From: Streptomyces sp. NBC_00286
GTDB taxonomy: Bacteria; Actinomycetota; Actinomycetes; Streptomycetales; Streptomycetaceae
Direction of reading: 5' to 3'
Assembly: GCF_036173125.1 (NCBI RefSeq)
Contig: NZ_CP108054.1
Span: forward strand, 2,914,001-2,978,000
DNA: 64,000 nucleotides
Part shown: positions 46,140-57,508 of the stretch, piece by piece
Numbering within the stretch: position 1 is the first letter of the stretch
How the letters are laid out: each line of letters starts with the position of its first letter
The notes under the pieces: model-generated
Database searches by the model: none
Seen by the model: the letters and a program-made list of their open reading frames with translations, nothing else
Told to the model about the DNA's origin: nothing
Translations under genes and position numbers: made by a program

Positions 46140-46328
46140 TCAGCCGGACACCCTCGCGCGCCCGTTCTCGATATGCCCCATCAGCCGCCTCCGGAAGGCG
46201 GCGTCCCCGGCCGCGGTCACTTCCACGTCGTACCAGCCGTGGGCATCCCGCGTGGCATGCGCGAAAGCCACCGCTCGCCCCGGCTGCACGGTGAGCTTCC
46301 GGTCACCGGCGGCGGCGTAACCAAGTGA
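46140..46328 (-). pseudogene. Remnant: C-terminal tail of a phospholipase C
   Basis: The frame ends with KLTVQPGRAVAFAHATRD, then AHGWYDVEVTAAGDAAFRRR and MGHIENGRARVSG. This is the C-terminal domain of phosphocholine-type phospholipase C ('...S-x-G-W-Y-D-x-x-V-x-x-x-G-D-x-x-F-x-R-R-x-x-G-H-I-E-T-G-...'). Only the last 60 or so residues exist; the catalytic part is missing and there is no start or ribosome binding site. Upstream bases belong to a different gene remnant on the other strand. Confidence 0.75.
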
Positions 46329-46329
46329 A

Positions 46330-46509
46330 GTGGCGGCCGGCAGCACATCGTTGAACATCATCATGCAGATCGCCGCGTCCGTCGGCACAGCGCTGACGGC
46401 ATTGCTGCTGACGGCTACGGACGGGTTCCGTACGACGTTGCTGTGCGGGGTGGGGCTGATGGCACTGGCGTTGCCGATGGCGCTGCGGCTGCCGAACCGC
46501 CGCCCCTGA
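46330..46509 (+). pseudogene. Remnant: C-terminal end of an MFS transporter
   Basis: Fifty-nine codons in one frame (VAAGSTSLNIIMQIAASVGTA, a hydrophobic helix, a short loop, a last helix, then LPNRRP and a stop) match the last two helices of DHA2-type MFS exporters. An in-frame stop precedes them, so nothing upstream is left. It abuts the phospholipase C remnant tail-outward. Confidence 0.7.
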
Positions 46510-46521
46510 CCCCTGAACGAC

Positions 46522-46563
46522 GAACGCCGGTGGGGCTGGAGTGCTCCAGCCCCACCGGCGTTC
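46522..46563. terminator. Perfect 19-bp terminator before gatB's 3' end
   Basis: 46522-46540 pairs perfectly with 46545-46563 around GTGC. It lies between the MFS remnant and the gatB stop and can serve both strands. Confidence 0.9.
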
Positions 46564-46581
46564 AGACACGCTCCCGAGGGA

Positions 46582-48093
46582 TCAGCCCTCGACGCCCAGC
46601 TTCTCCAGGATCAGTTCCTTGACGCGCGCCGCGTCGGCCTGTCCCCGCGTGGCCTTCATGACCGCGCCCACCAGGGCGCCCGCCGCTGCCACCTTGCCGC
46701 CGCGGATCTTGTCCGCGATGGCCGGGTTGCCCGCGATGGCCTCGTCGACGGCGGTCGTGAGGGCGCCCTCGTCCGAGACGACCTTCAGGCCGCGCTTCTC
46801 GACGACCTCGTCCGGGGTGCCTTCGCCCGCGAGAACGCCTTCGATGACCTGACGGGCCAGCTTGTCGTTGAGGGAGCCCTCCTTGACCAGCGAGGTCACC
46901 CGGGCCACCTGCTCGGGCGTGATCGGCAGTTCGTCGATCGGACGCCCCGACTCGTTGGCGTTCCGGGCCAGTTCGCCCATCCACCACTTGCGGGCCGAGA
47001 CCGAGTCGGCACCCGCCTCGATCGTGGCGGCGATCAGATCGACCGCGCCCGCGTTGAGGATCGACTGCATGTCGTGCTCGGAGATCCCCCACTCCTCACG
47101 CAGCCGGTTGCGGCGTACGCGAGGCAGTTCGGGCAGGCCCGCCCGCAGCTCCTCGACCCACTCGCGGGTCGGAGCGACGGGGACGAGGTCCGGCTCGGGG
47201 AAGTAGCGGTAGTCCTCCGCCTCTTCCTTCACGCGCCCGGAGGTCGTGGAGCCCGTGTCCTCGTGGAAGTGGCGAGTCTCCTGGATGATCGTGCCGCCGC
47301 TGCTCAGGACGGCGGCGTGCCGCTGGATCTCGTACCGGCAGGCCCGCTCCACCGACCGCAGCGAGTTGACGTTCTTCGTCTCGGAGCGCGTACCGAACTT
47401 CTCGGTGCCGTTCGGGCGCAGCGAGAGGTTCACGTCGCAGCGCATCTGGCCCATCTCCATGCGGGCCTCGGAGACGCCGAGCGCCTTGATGAGCTCACGC
47501 AGTTCGGCCACGTACGCCTTGGCGACCTCGGGAGCGCGCTCGCCGGCACCGACGATCGGCTTGGTGACGATCTCGATGAGCGGGATGCCGGCACGGTTGT
47601 AGTCGAGGAGGGAGTGCGAGGCGCCGTGGATACGGCCCGTCGCGCCGCCCACGTGGGTGGACTTGCCGGTGTCCTCCTCCATGTGGGCGCGCTCGATCTC
47701 CACACGGAAGACCTCGCCGTCCTCCAACTGGACGTCCAGATAGCCGTTGAAGGCGATCGGCTCGTCGTACTGGGAGGTCTGGAAGTTCTTCGGCATGTCC
47801 GGATAGAAGTAGTTCTTCCGGGCGAAACGGCACCATTCGGCGATCTCGCAGTTCAGCGCGAGACCGATCTTGATCGCGGACTCGACACCGGTCGCGTTCA
47901 TGACCGGGAGGGAGCCGGGCAGGCCGAGGCAGACGGGGCAGGTCTGCGAGTTCGGTTCGGCGCCCAGTTCGGTCGAACAGCCGCAGAACATCTTGGTCTT
48001 GGTGCCGAGTTCGACATGGACCTCGAGGCCCATGACGGGGTCGTACGACGCCAGCGCGTCCTCGTACGACACCAGGTCGATCGTGGTGGTCAC
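46582..48093 (-). CDS. gatB: Asp/Glu-tRNA amidotransferase subunit B
   Basis: A 503-residue subunit that binds misacylated Glu-tRNA(Gln)/Asp-tRNA(Asn) and activates the carboxylate with ATP for amidation. Visible are the cradle domain with the zinc site (MFCGCS ... CPVCLG), the GatB signature [25 protein letters not shown] and the C-terminal YqeY-like tail ([24 protein letters not shown]). The GTG start follows GAGAGGGA. It is the last gene of the gatC-gatA-small gene-gatB operon. Confidence 0.97.
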   Translation of the reverse strand: MTTTIDLVSYEDALASYDPVMGLEVHVELGTKTKMFCGCSTELGAEPNSQTCPVCLGLPGSLPVMNATGVESAIKIGLALNCEIAEWCRFARKNYFYPDMPKNFQTSQYDEPIAFNGYLDVQLEDGEVFRVEIERAHMEEDTGKSTHVGGATGRIHGASHSLLDYNRAGIPLIEIVTKPIVGAGERAPEVAKAYVAELRELIKALGVSEARMEMGQMRCDVNLSLRPNGTEKFGTRSETKNVNSLRSVERACRYEIQRHAAVLSSGGTIIQETRHFHEDTGSTTSGRVKEEAEDYRYFPEPDLVPVAPTREWVEELRAGLPELPRVRRNRLREEWGISEHDMQSILNAGAVDLIAATIEAGADSVSARKWWMGELARNANESGRPIDELPITPEQVARVTSLVKEGSLNDKLARQVIEGVLAGEGTPDEVVEKRGLKVVSDEGALTTAVDEAIAGNPAIADKIRGGKVAAAGALVGAVMKATRGQADAARVKELILEKLGVEG

Positions 48094-48108
48094 GGTGAAA
48101 CTTCCCTC

Positions 48109-48351
48109 TCAGCCCAGCAGGACGTCGTCGTCGCCCAGCCGCTTCAGCTCGCGGTAGAGCAGTGCGAGACCGGTGACGACGCCGGCGGCGGTCACCACGG
48201 CGTCGACGAGCCGCAGTGTGTCGTTCTCGATGCGCGCCTTCTTGATCTGCTTGGCGACACCGATCGCGCCGAACGCGGTCGTGGCGATGGACAGGTACGT
48301 GCCGGACTTCGACTTCTTGAAGCCCTTGGCCTTCGACAGTGCCTTGCTCAC
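48109..48351 (-). CDS. Small membrane-associated protein between gatA and gatB, 80 aa
   Basis: The protein begins [20 protein letters not shown], with a basic N-terminus, a moderately hydrophobic stretch ([19 protein letters not shown]) and a membrane-helix candidate ([22 protein letters not shown]). The GTG start overlaps the gatA stop as GTGA and GGAGG is 10 bases upstream, so it is translationally coupled to gatA; gatB follows 15 bp later. A gene in this place is, as I recall, usual in Streptomyces. No function is known. Its position suggests co-expression with, not necessarily membership of, GatCAB. Confidence 0.8.
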   Translation of the reverse strand: MSKALSKAKGFKKSKSGTYLSIATTAFGAIGVAKQIKKARIENDTLRLVDAVVTAAGVVTGLALLYRELKRLGDDDVLLG

Positions 48352-49853
48352 AGCGACGGAGCCTCCTCGATCAGCGGGTGTCCCCACCTTTCCACGAAGG
48401 CGGCCTCGACCGCGGCGCCCACCTTGTAAAGGCGGTCGTCCTGCATCGCGGGGGCGATGATCTGCAGACCGACCGGGAGGTTGTCCTCCGGCGCGAGACC
48501 GCAGGGCAGCGACATGGCGGCGTTGCCCGCCAGGTTGGTCGGAATGGTGCACAGGTCCGCGAGGTACATCGCCATCGGGTCGTCGGCGCGCTCGCCGATC
48601 GGGAAGGCGGTGGTCGGCGTCGTCGGCGAGACGATCACGTCGACCTGCTCGAAGGCCTTCTCGAAGTCGCGGGTGATGAGCGTACGGACCTTCTGGGCGC
48701 TGCCGTAGTACGCGTCGTAGTAGCCGCTCGACAGGGCGTACGTGCCGAGCATGATGCGGCGCTTGACCTCGTCTCCGAAGCCCGCCTCACGGGTGAGGGA
48801 GGTGACGTCCTCGGCGGAGCGGCTGCCGTCGTCGCCGGTGCGCAGGCCGTAGCGCAGGCCGTCGAAGCGGGCGAGGTTGGAGGAGCACTCGGACGGCGCG
48901 ATCAGGTAGTACGCGGACAGCGCCAGGTCGAAGGACGGGCAGTCCAGCTCGACGATCTCGGCGCCCAGCTCCTTGAGGAGCGAGACCGACTCATCGAAGC
49001 GCTGGACGACACCGGCCTGGTAGCCCTCGCCGCGGAACTGCTTGACGACGCCGACGCGCATCCCCGCGACGGAGCCGTTGCGGGCGGCCTCGACGACGGG
49101 CGGTACGGGCGCGGCGATGGAGGTCGAGTCGAGGGGGTCGTGACCGGCGATCACCTCGTGGAGGAGGGCCGCGTCCAGGACCGTACGGGCGCAGGGCCCG
49201 CCCTGGTCGAGGGACGACGAGAACGCCACCATGCCGTACCGGGACACTCCGCCGTACGTCGGCTTCACGCCGACCGTGCCGGTGACGGCGGCGGGCTGCC
49301 GGATGGAGCCGCCGGTGTCGGTGCCGATGGCGAGCGGGGCCTGGAAGGAGGCGAGGGCGGCGGAGGACCCGCCGCCGGAGCCGCCGGGGATGCGCGTCAG
49401 GTCCCACGGGTTGCCGGTCGGCCCGAACGCGCTGTTCTCGGTGCTGGACCCCATGGCGAACTCGTCCATGTTGGTCTTGCCGAGGATGACGACGTCGGCG
49501 GCCTTCAGCCGCTGGGTGACGGTCGCGTCGTACGGCGGGATCCAGCCCTCGAGGATCTTCGAACCGACGGTGGTCGGAATCCCCTCGGTGGTGAAGATGT
49601 CCTTGAGCGCGAGCGGTACGCCGGCGAGGGGACCGAGCTTCTCGCCTCGCTCCCGCTTCTCGTCGACGCCACGGGCCTGGGCGAGGGCGCCCTCCCGGTC
49701 GATGTGCAGGAAGGCGTGCACCTTCTCGTCGACGGCCTCGATACGGGCCAGGTGGGCCTCGGTGACCTGCACGGCCGTGAGCTCGCCGGCGGCGATCTTC
49801 TGGGCGATCTCGGCGGCGGTGAGCTTGATGATGGTGACGTTGTTGTCCGTCAT
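48348..49853 (-). CDS. gatA: Asp/Glu-tRNA amidotransferase subunit A
   Basis: The amidase subunit that releases ammonia from glutamine (or asparagine) for tRNA-dependent amidation. The 501-residue protein has the amidase-signature triad Lys84 (VPLALKDIF), Ser159 ([13 protein letters not shown]) and Ser183 ([11 protein letters not shown]). It starts at ATG 49853, 6 bp after the gatC stop. The actinobacterial GatCAB usually makes Gln-tRNA(Gln), because these genomes often lack GlnRS. Confidence 0.97.
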   Translation of the reverse strand: MTDNNVTIIKLTAAEIAQKIAAGELTAVQVTEAHLARIEAVDEKVHAFLHIDREGALAQARGVDEKRERGEKLGPLAGVPLALKDIFTTEGIPTTVGSKILEGWIPPYDATVTQRLKAADVVILGKTNMDEFAMGSSTENSAFGPTGNPWDLTRIPGGSGGGSSAALASFQAPLAIGTDTGGSIRQPAAVTGTVGVKPTYGGVSRYGMVAFSSSLDQGGPCARTVLDAALLHEVIAGHDPLDSTSIAAPVPPVVEAARNGSVAGMRVGVVKQFRGEGYQAGVVQRFDESVSLLKELGAEIVELDCPSFDLALSAYYLIAPSECSSNLARFDGLRYGLRTGDDGSRSAEDVTSLTREAGFGDEVKRRIMLGTYALSSGYYDAYYGSAQKVRTLITRDFEKAFEQVDVIVSPTTPTTAFPIGERADDPMAMYLADLCTIPTNLAGNAAMSLPCGLAPEDNLPVGLQIIAPAMQDDRLYKVGAAVEAAFVERWGHPLIEEAPSL

Positions 49854-49859
49854 GTCGGG

Positions 49860-50156
49860 TTACTCCTCCCCCAGGATCTGCGGCACCTTGAAACGCTGCT
49901 GCTCCTGGGCAGGGGCGCCGGACAGCGCCTGCTCGGGGGTGAGCGACGGACGGACCTCGTCCGCGCGCATGACGTTCGTCAGCGGCAGCGGGTGGGAGGT
50001 CGGCGGTACGTCTTGGTCGGCGACCTCGCTGACGCGGGCGACCGCGCCGATGATGTCGTCGAGCTGACCGGCGAAGTGATCGAGCTCTTCGCCCTTCAGC
50101 TCCAGACGCGCCAGCCGTGCGAGGTGGGCGACCTCCTCGCGCGTGATGCCAGGCAT
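49860..50156 (-). CDS. gatC: Asp/Glu-tRNA amidotransferase subunit C
   Basis: A 98-residue subunit that wraps GatA and GatB together. Family sequence is visible in [34 protein letters not shown] and the [11 protein letters not shown] segment. It is the first gene of the operon; 123 bp separate it from the c-di-GMP gene. Confidence 0.95.
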   Translation of the reverse strand: MPGITREEVAHLARLARLELKGEELDHFAGQLDDIIGAVARVSEVADQDVPPTSHPLPLTNVMRADEVRPSLTPEQALSGAPAQEQQRFKVPQILGEE

Positions 50157-50279
50157 GCAGCGATCCTCAGGGGTGAGTGTGTGTGCTTTGCGCCAATCCT
50201 ATGGCGCCGGTGCGGGTGGCTGCGCCCGGGTTTCCGTTCTGCCCCCCGCCCTGTGGAGCACCGTGCCCCTGAGGGGTCC

Positions 50280-52712
50280 CTAAACGACCCGCCCCGGATC
50301 GTCCGCCGCAGCCGCGGGCAAGGCGGCCCGTGGCCGCTGCCACCCCCGGGATCCACGAGCCCGGAGCCACGCGGTGGTCTCCTCCGCGGGCATCGCCGCG
50401 GCGACGAGCCACCCCTGAACCGCATCGCATCCGAGGTCCCGGAGCCGCTCCCACGTCTCGTCGTCCTCCACGCCTTCGGCGACGACGAGAAGCCCCAGCG
50501 AGTGAGCGAGGTCGACGGTGCAGCGGACGATCTCGGCGTCCTCCGTGTCGACGGCCAGCCGGGCCACGAAGGACCGGTCGATCTTCAGCTCGCTCACGGG
50601 CAGCCGGCGCAGATGCACCAGCGAGGAGTACCCGGTCCCGAAGTCGTCGAGGGACATCTTCACGCCGTGCCCGGTCAGCGCGGCCAGCGTGGCCGCGGCC
50701 CGGTGCGGATCCTCGAGCAGCACATGCTCGGTGATCTCCAACTGCAGGGCCCCCGCCGGGACTCCGTGCCGTGCGAGCCGCGCGGCGACCGATCCCGCGA
50801 ACCCAGGCGTGTGCACATCGCGCGGCGACACATTCACGGCCACGGGCACATAAAGCCCTTGAGCCCGCCAGCGGGCCACTTGCCCGAGCGCCGTCTCCAG
50901 CACGTACTCCGTGAGGTGCGGCATCAGTCCGGACGACTCGGCGATCGCTATGAACTCGTCCGGCGGCACCTTCCCGCGCTCGGGATGCACCCACCGTACG
51001 AGCGCCTCGAGCCCAGCCACCTGCCCGTCGAAGCGGACCTTCGGCTGGTAGTGCAGCTCGACGTCCCCGGAATCCAGGGCCCGGCGCAGATCCCCCAACA
51101 GGCCCAGCCGGTCGGGGGTGTTGGAGTCCCGCTTGGACTCGTACACCTCCACGCCCGTACGGTCCCGCTTCGCCTGGTACATCGCGACGTCCGCCCGCCG
51201 CAGCAGCCCCTCCGCGTCCAGCGCGTGATCGGGGAAGACGGCGAGCCCCGCACTGGCCTCCAGTACGAGCGTCAGCCCGTCGAGATCCAGCGGCGAGCCG
51301 AGCGCGGCGACGAGATTACGAGCCACCCGCGTCGCGGACGTCGTCGAGTCGGCCACGGGCAGCAGTACGGCGAACTCGTCACCGCCGAGCCGCGCGGCCT
51401 CCGCCCCGCGCGGCAACGCCAGCCGCAGCCGATCCGCGATCTGCAACAGCAGCCGGTCCCCCGCGAGATGCCCCAGCGTGTCATTCACGGACCGGAAACG
51501 ATCCAGGTCGATCAGCATCAGCGCGGAACGCGCACCGATCCGCTCGGCGTCCTCGAGCGCCGTCCAGGTGCGTTCGAGGAGCCACTGACGATTGGGCAGC
51601 CCGGTGAGCGGGTCGCGCAGTTGTTCCTCAGCGCGGGCGCGGGCAATCCACAGGCTGAAGTCGAGCGCGATCAGGGGGATCGCGAAGAGCGGCAGCAGTA
51701 CGGGGAGGGACATGGCGACGACGCAGATCAGCGGGGCGATACCGAGCAGCGCCACGGCCACCAGCCCGTGTCTGACCAGGGCGGTACGGGCGACAGTCGG
51801 CACTCCGGCACGGGGCGCATGGAGGTACCAGAGGAGCGCGCGCGTCACAGCGAGGTACGCGACGGCCACCAACACCACCTCGGGCGCGGTGTAGACGGTC
51901 CAGCTCTCCGGGTTCCAGGGCTCCTCCACGGACGGGACCCTGCCGAACACGGCGAGCACCAGCGCACCGCCGCCGATGCCGAGAATGTCCACCGCGCCTT
52001 GCAGCACGCCCTGCCGCCAGCGGTGCCGTCGGGCTATGCCGACGAGCACGACGACGGTGAGGCTGACCATTCCGGCCGGCACCCAGCCGTACAGCAGCAG
52101 GACGGCGAGCGTGAGGGCCGCGCCGGAGCCCGTGCCGCCCCACCAGCGGGCGCGGCCGAGCGCCACCAGATGCCCGACGATGATGCCGACCAGCACCGCG
52201 AGCGACCAGCCGACGGAGCCGGACGGAAAGAGCGCCTGATGCCCGGTGAGTCCCCGGAAGAAGCCCGCGCCGAGTACGAACCCGGCCGCCGCGACGACCG
52301 CGGTGGGCAGGGTGGGCCAGTACGTGTGCCGCTCGGATTCGTGTCCCGGCAGCCCGTGCCCAGCGCCGGCGCTCCCCTGACCGGATGTTCCCAGCCCGGA
52401 ACCCGTGCTCTCCCGGCCCGGCATCCCAAGTGCGGGGCGAGTGCCGGGGTTCCCGAGCCCGGAGCGGGTGCCAGGGTTCCCGAGCCCGGAGCGGGTGCCG
52501 GGATTCCCGAGCCCGGAGCCGGCGCTCATCTGGCCCTGCCCACGCCCCTGTCCGCGCGCGTCCGTGCCCGGCGCCTGCGCGTCCACTCCATTGCGCTGCC
52601 CACCCACGGCTCGCTGGCCGACGGCCCCCAGGGACGCCCCCCATCTCCGCACGCCGGTCACCCAGCGCGGGCGCAGCCGTGAGTCCGGGGCGGCGCTCTC
52701 GGTCGGTTCCAT
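50280..52712 (-). CDS. rmdB: Membrane-anchored GGDEF-EAL c-di-GMP phosphodiesterase, RmdB-like
   Basis: The 810-residue protein starts at ATG 52712 behind GAGAGGGACGG. It has a Gly/Pro/Ser-rich N-terminus with repeats, a block of about seven membrane helices (about 130-380), a GGDEF domain (LGGDEFAVLLP near residue 440, with no RxxD inhibitory site) and a full EAL domain: E569 in GLEALVRW, LDDFGTGYSSL, LKIDRSFV and VAEGVEDDE. It should hydrolyse c-di-GMP; the GGDEF part may be regulatory or active. Position and layout match what I recall as S. coelicolor RmdB (SCO5495), one of two phosphodiesterases needed for normal development. Confidence 0.87.
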   Translation of the reverse strand: MEPTESAAPDSRLRPRWVTGVRRWGASLGAVGQRAVGGQRNGVDAQAPGTDARGQGRGQGQMSAGSGLGNPGTRSGLGNPGTRSGLGNPGTRPALGMPGRESTGSGLGTSGQGSAGAGHGLPGHESERHTYWPTLPTAVVAAAGFVLGAGFFRGLTGHQALFPSGSVGWSLAVLVGIIVGHLVALGRARWWGGTGSGAALTLAVLLLYGWVPAGMVSLTVVVLVGIARRHRWRQGVLQGAVDILGIGGGALVLAVFGRVPSVEEPWNPESWTVYTAPEVVLVAVAYLAVTRALLWYLHAPRAGVPTVARTALVRHGLVAVALLGIAPLICVVAMSLPVLLPLFAIPLIALDFSLWIARARAEEQLRDPLTGLPNRQWLLERTWTALEDAERIGARSALMLIDLDRFRSVNDTLGHLAGDRLLLQIADRLRLALPRGAEAARLGGDEFAVLLPVADSTTSATRVARNLVAALGSPLDLDGLTLVLEASAGLAVFPDHALDAEGLLRRADVAMYQAKRDRTGVEVYESKRDSNTPDRLGLLGDLRRALDSGDVELHYQPKVRFDGQVAGLEALVRWVHPERGKVPPDEFIAIAESSGLMPHLTEYVLETALGQVARWRAQGLYVPVAVNVSPRDVHTPGFAGSVAARLARHGVPAGALQLEITEHVLLEDPHRAAATLAALTGHGVKMSLDDFGTGYSSLVHLRRLPVSELKIDRSFVARLAVDTEDAEIVRCTVDLAHSLGLLVVAEGVEDDETWERLRDLGCDAVQGWLVAAAMPAEETTAWLRARGSRGWQRPRAALPAAAADDPGRVV
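52446..52526 (-). repeat. 27-bp x3 repeat in the N-terminus of the RmdB-like gene
   Basis: Three consecutive 27-bp units (from 52446, 52473 and 52500) encode Ser-Gly-Leu-Gly-Asn-Pro-Gly-Thr-Arg in the cytoplasmic N-terminal tail. More degenerate Gly/Ser-rich units flank them. Confidence 0.9.
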
Positions 52713-52970
52713 TCCCGTCCCTCTCACAGCCGGCGGTGCCCACGCCACGCGGCCCGATGCCCGACACACCCTCAACGGCACCGCGTCTGAAAACTCTTCC
52801 CCCGCTCTTGACGAGCGGAAGATGCCCCAACCGCAGCTGGGCACGGCAGGCGCACATCTCAACAGTAGGCCGCAGAAGGCTTCTACGGGCACCGGTCGTC
52901 TACGGTTGCCCGAATGCGACCAGGCCACCCGCATGCATCTGGTATGCGCCGAACGGGTGGCCTTCAATCC

Positions 52971-55193
<2,223 letters not shown>

Positions 55194-56231
55194 TTACTCT
55201 GGGTTGTCCGCGAGGGATCTCGCCGCCTGGACGCAGCGGGCGAGCGCCCGGCGCGCGTACTCGGGCGAAGCACCCGCGAGCCCGCACGTCGGAGTGACCG
55301 TGACCGACTCCGCGAGAAGCCCCGGATTCAGCCCCAGCCTGCGCCACAGCGTCCTGACACCCATGACGCTACCGGCAGGGTCTGACAATGGGCCGTCCGT
55401 GCCCGGCACGACGCCCGCGAACAGCTTCGTGCCCCCTTCCACTGCTTCCCCGATCACGTCGTCGTCACGCTCGGTGAGGAGACCGAAGTCGACGGAGATC
55501 GCGGAAGCCCCCGCCCGCCGCAGCAGGGCGAACGGGACATCGGGGGCGCAGGTGTGCACGATCACGGGCCCCTCGTCCTGCACGCCGGCGACGTCCCGCA
55601 GCGTGCTCTCGGCGACCTGGCGGTCCACGGCCCGGTGGGTGCGGTAACCGCTCGCGGTCTTCACCTGCCCGCGCAGGACGGCGACGAGCGAGGGCTCGTC
55701 GAGTTGCAGCACGATCTCGGCGCCGGGCACCCGCCGCCGTACGTCGTCGAGGTGGGCGCGCAGTCCCTCGGTGAGCGACCCGGCGAGATCCCGGCACGCA
55801 CCGGCGTCGGACAACGCCGCCTGGCCGTTCTTCAGCTCCAGCGCCGACGCGAGCGTCCAGGGCCCCACCGCCTGCACCTTCAGCGGCCCCTCGTACCCCT
55901 GCGTGAATTCCTCCAGCGCGTCGAGGTCCTGACGGAGCCAGGCCCTGGCCCGCCGGGTGTCCCGCCCCGGCCGGTCCCCGATCCGCCATCCGCTGGGCTC
56001 CACGCGCGCGTACAGCTCGACCAGCATCCCGGCGGTACGCCCGATCATGTCGGCCCCGGGCCCCCGGGCCGGCAGCTCCGCCAGATACGGCATCCCCGTC
56101 TCCGGCCCCTCAAGGGTCCCGGTCACGGTCTTGGCGGCCTCCCGGGCGTCCTGGCCCGGCATCGACCCGATCCCGGTCGCGGGACCGGGCCTGAACTCGC
56201 TGTTTTCGCTCACGCGGGAAGTGTCGCTCAC
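55194..56231 (-). CDS. Cobalamin-independent methionine synthase-like protein
   Basis: A 345-residue protein resembling the C-terminal catalytic barrel of MetE. It has a zinc-binding His-x-Cys (IVHTCAPD) and a later Cys (VTPTCGLAG), plus TGIGSMPGQDAREA and GPWTLASALELKNGQ. It lacks the N-terminal half of MetE, as do archaeal-type enzymes and the mycobacterial homologue next to ligA (gene order remembered). The methyl donor is therefore uncertain; it may use a methylated corrinoid protein or a simple methylated compound. It lies directly upstream of ligA. Confidence 0.85.
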   Translation of the reverse strand: MSDTSRVSENSEFRPGPATGIGSMPGQDAREAAKTVTGTLEGPETGMPYLAELPARGPGADMIGRTAGMLVELYARVEPSGWRIGDRPGRDTRRARAWLRQDLDALEEFTQGYEGPLKVQAVGPWTLASALELKNGQAALSDAGACRDLAGSLTEGLRAHLDDVRRRVPGAEIVLQLDEPSLVAVLRGQVKTASGYRTHRAVDRQVAESTLRDVAGVQDEGPVIVHTCAPDVPFALLRRAGASAISVDFGLLTERDDDVIGEAVEGGTKLFAGVVPGTDGPLSDPAGSVMGVRTLWRRLGLNPGLLAESVTVTPTCGLAGASPEYARRALARCVQAARSLADNPE

Positions 56232-56262
56232 GCCGGAAGCGTACGGAATCGTGAGGGCGCGG

Positions 56263-56952
56263 TCAGCGCCCCGGCCGCACCGTCAGGTCGTTGACCTCCG
56301 CGTCCCTCGGCAGGTCCAGGGCCATCAGGATCGTCGTCGCCACCGACTCGGGGTCGATCCACTTCGCGGGGTCGTACTCCTTGCCCTCCTGCTGGTGGAC
56401 CTTGGCCTGCATGGGGCTGGCGGTACGACCCGGGTAGACGGAGGTGACGCGGACGCCGTTCGCGTGCTCCTCCTCGCGCAACGAGTTGGCGAGGGCCTTC
56501 AGACCGTGCTTGGAGGCGGCGTACGCGGACCATTCGCGGCCTGCGTTGAGGCCGGAGCCGGAGTTGACGAAGATCACATGCCCCTGGGCGGCGCGGAGTT
56601 GGGGCAGGAAGTGCCGGGTCAGCTCGGCCGGCGCGATCAGGTTGACGTTCAGCTGATGGCGCCAGGTCTTGGGGGTCAGCTCGCCGACCGTGCCGAGGTC
56701 GATGACGCCCGCGATATGCATGAGCGAGTCGATCCGGTCGGGCAAGGTCTGGTGCGAGAACGCCCAGGACAGCCGGTCCGGGTCCGCGAGGTCGCCGACC
56801 AGGGTCTTCGCCCCCGGGAACTCTGCGGCCAGCTCCTTCGCGCGGCCCGCGTCGCGCGCGTGCAGCACGAGTTCGTCCCCGCGCGCGTGAAGCCGGCGGG
56901 CGACGGCCGCGCCGATACCGGAACCGGCCCCGGTGATCACATGTGTAGCCAT
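56263..56952 (-). CDS. Short-chain dehydrogenase/reductase
   Basis: A 229-residue SDR with the cofactor motif TGAGSGIGAAVARRL, the structural HIAGV (in place of NNAG), catalytic Ser-Tyr-Lys in IFVNSGSGLNAGREWSAYAASKHGL, and VYPGRTASPM. The start may be ATG 56952 or the ATG nine bases earlier. It lies 16 bp after the LOG-family gene on the same strand, so a methyltransferase-LOG-SDR operon is likely. Substrate unknown. Confidence 0.9.
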   Translation of the reverse strand: MATHVITGAGSGIGAAVARRLHARGDELVLHARDAGRAKELAAEFPGAKTLVGDLADPDRLSWAFSHQTLPDRIDSLMHIAGVIDLGTVGELTPKTWRHQLNVNLIAPAELTRHFLPQLRAAQGHVIFVNSGSGLNAGREWSAYAASKHGLKALANSLREEEHANGVRVTSVYPGRTASPMQAKVHQQEGKEYDPAKWIDPESVATTILMALDLPRDAEVNDLTVRPGR

Positions 56953-56968
56953 GCCCGCCATGCTCGCA

Positions 56969-57508
56969 TCACCGCTGGCCGAACGACTCCTCCAGGTAGG
57001 CCAGCGCTCCCACCGGCTCCTCGGCGAAGAACACCAGGTCGGTCAGCGGCACCGGCAGGAAGCCCTCGTCCTCCATGCGCCGGAACTGCTCCTTGAGGCC
57101 GTCGTAGAAGCCCGCCGTGTTCAGCAGCACCACCGGCTTGGTGGTGTGGCCGTGCTTCTTCAGTTCCAGGATCTCCGTCGCCTCGTCCAGCGTGCCGGTA
57201 CCGCCGACCATGATCACCACGGCGTCGGCCTTCTCCAGAAGCAGTCTCTTCCGCTCCGCGAGGTCGCGCGCCACGACCATCTCGTCGGCGGCCGGCCGGG
57301 TCCTGGCCGCCAGGAACTCCACGGAGACCCCTATCAGCCGCCCACCCGCCTCCTGCACCCCGTCGGCGACGACCTTCATGAGCCCGACATCCGAACCGCC
57401 CCACACCAGGGCGTGCCCGCCCTTGCCGATGAGTTCGGCGAACTCGCGGGCGGGGCGCGTATAGCGCTCGTCGAGTTCGGCGGCAGAGAGGAAGACGCAG
57501 ATATTCAC
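56969..57508 (-). CDS. LOG-family (TIGR00730) nucleotide phosphoribohydrolase
   Basis: The 179-residue protein has the LOG/lysine-decarboxylase-like signature GGTGTLDEATEILEL (canonical 'PGGxGTxxE') and an upstream VWGGSDVGLMKVVADGV and RKRLLLEKADAVV. LOG enzymes cleave ribose 5-phosphate from cytokinin ribotides to release free cytokinins; bacterial members also hydrolyse AMP. The first position of the PGG motif is Val/Gly rather than Pro (MVGGTGT). The GTG start at 57508 overlaps the methyltransferase stop as GTGA, so they are translationally coupled. Confidence 0.87.
   Translation of the reverse strand: MNICVFLSAAELDERYTRPAREFAELIGKGGHALVWGGSDVGLMKVVADGVQEAGGRLIGVSVEFLAARTRPAADEMVVARDLAERKRLLLEKADAVVIMVGGTGTLDEATEILELKKHGHTTKPVVLLNTAGFYDGLKEQFRRMEDEGFLPVPLTDLVFFAEEPVGALAYLEESFGQR

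Noticed and set aside
48339..52682. A 1447-codon plus-strand frame across gatA, gatC and the RmdB-like gene
   Set aside because: High GC content removes stops in this frame; the opposite strand encodes three well-defined proteins.
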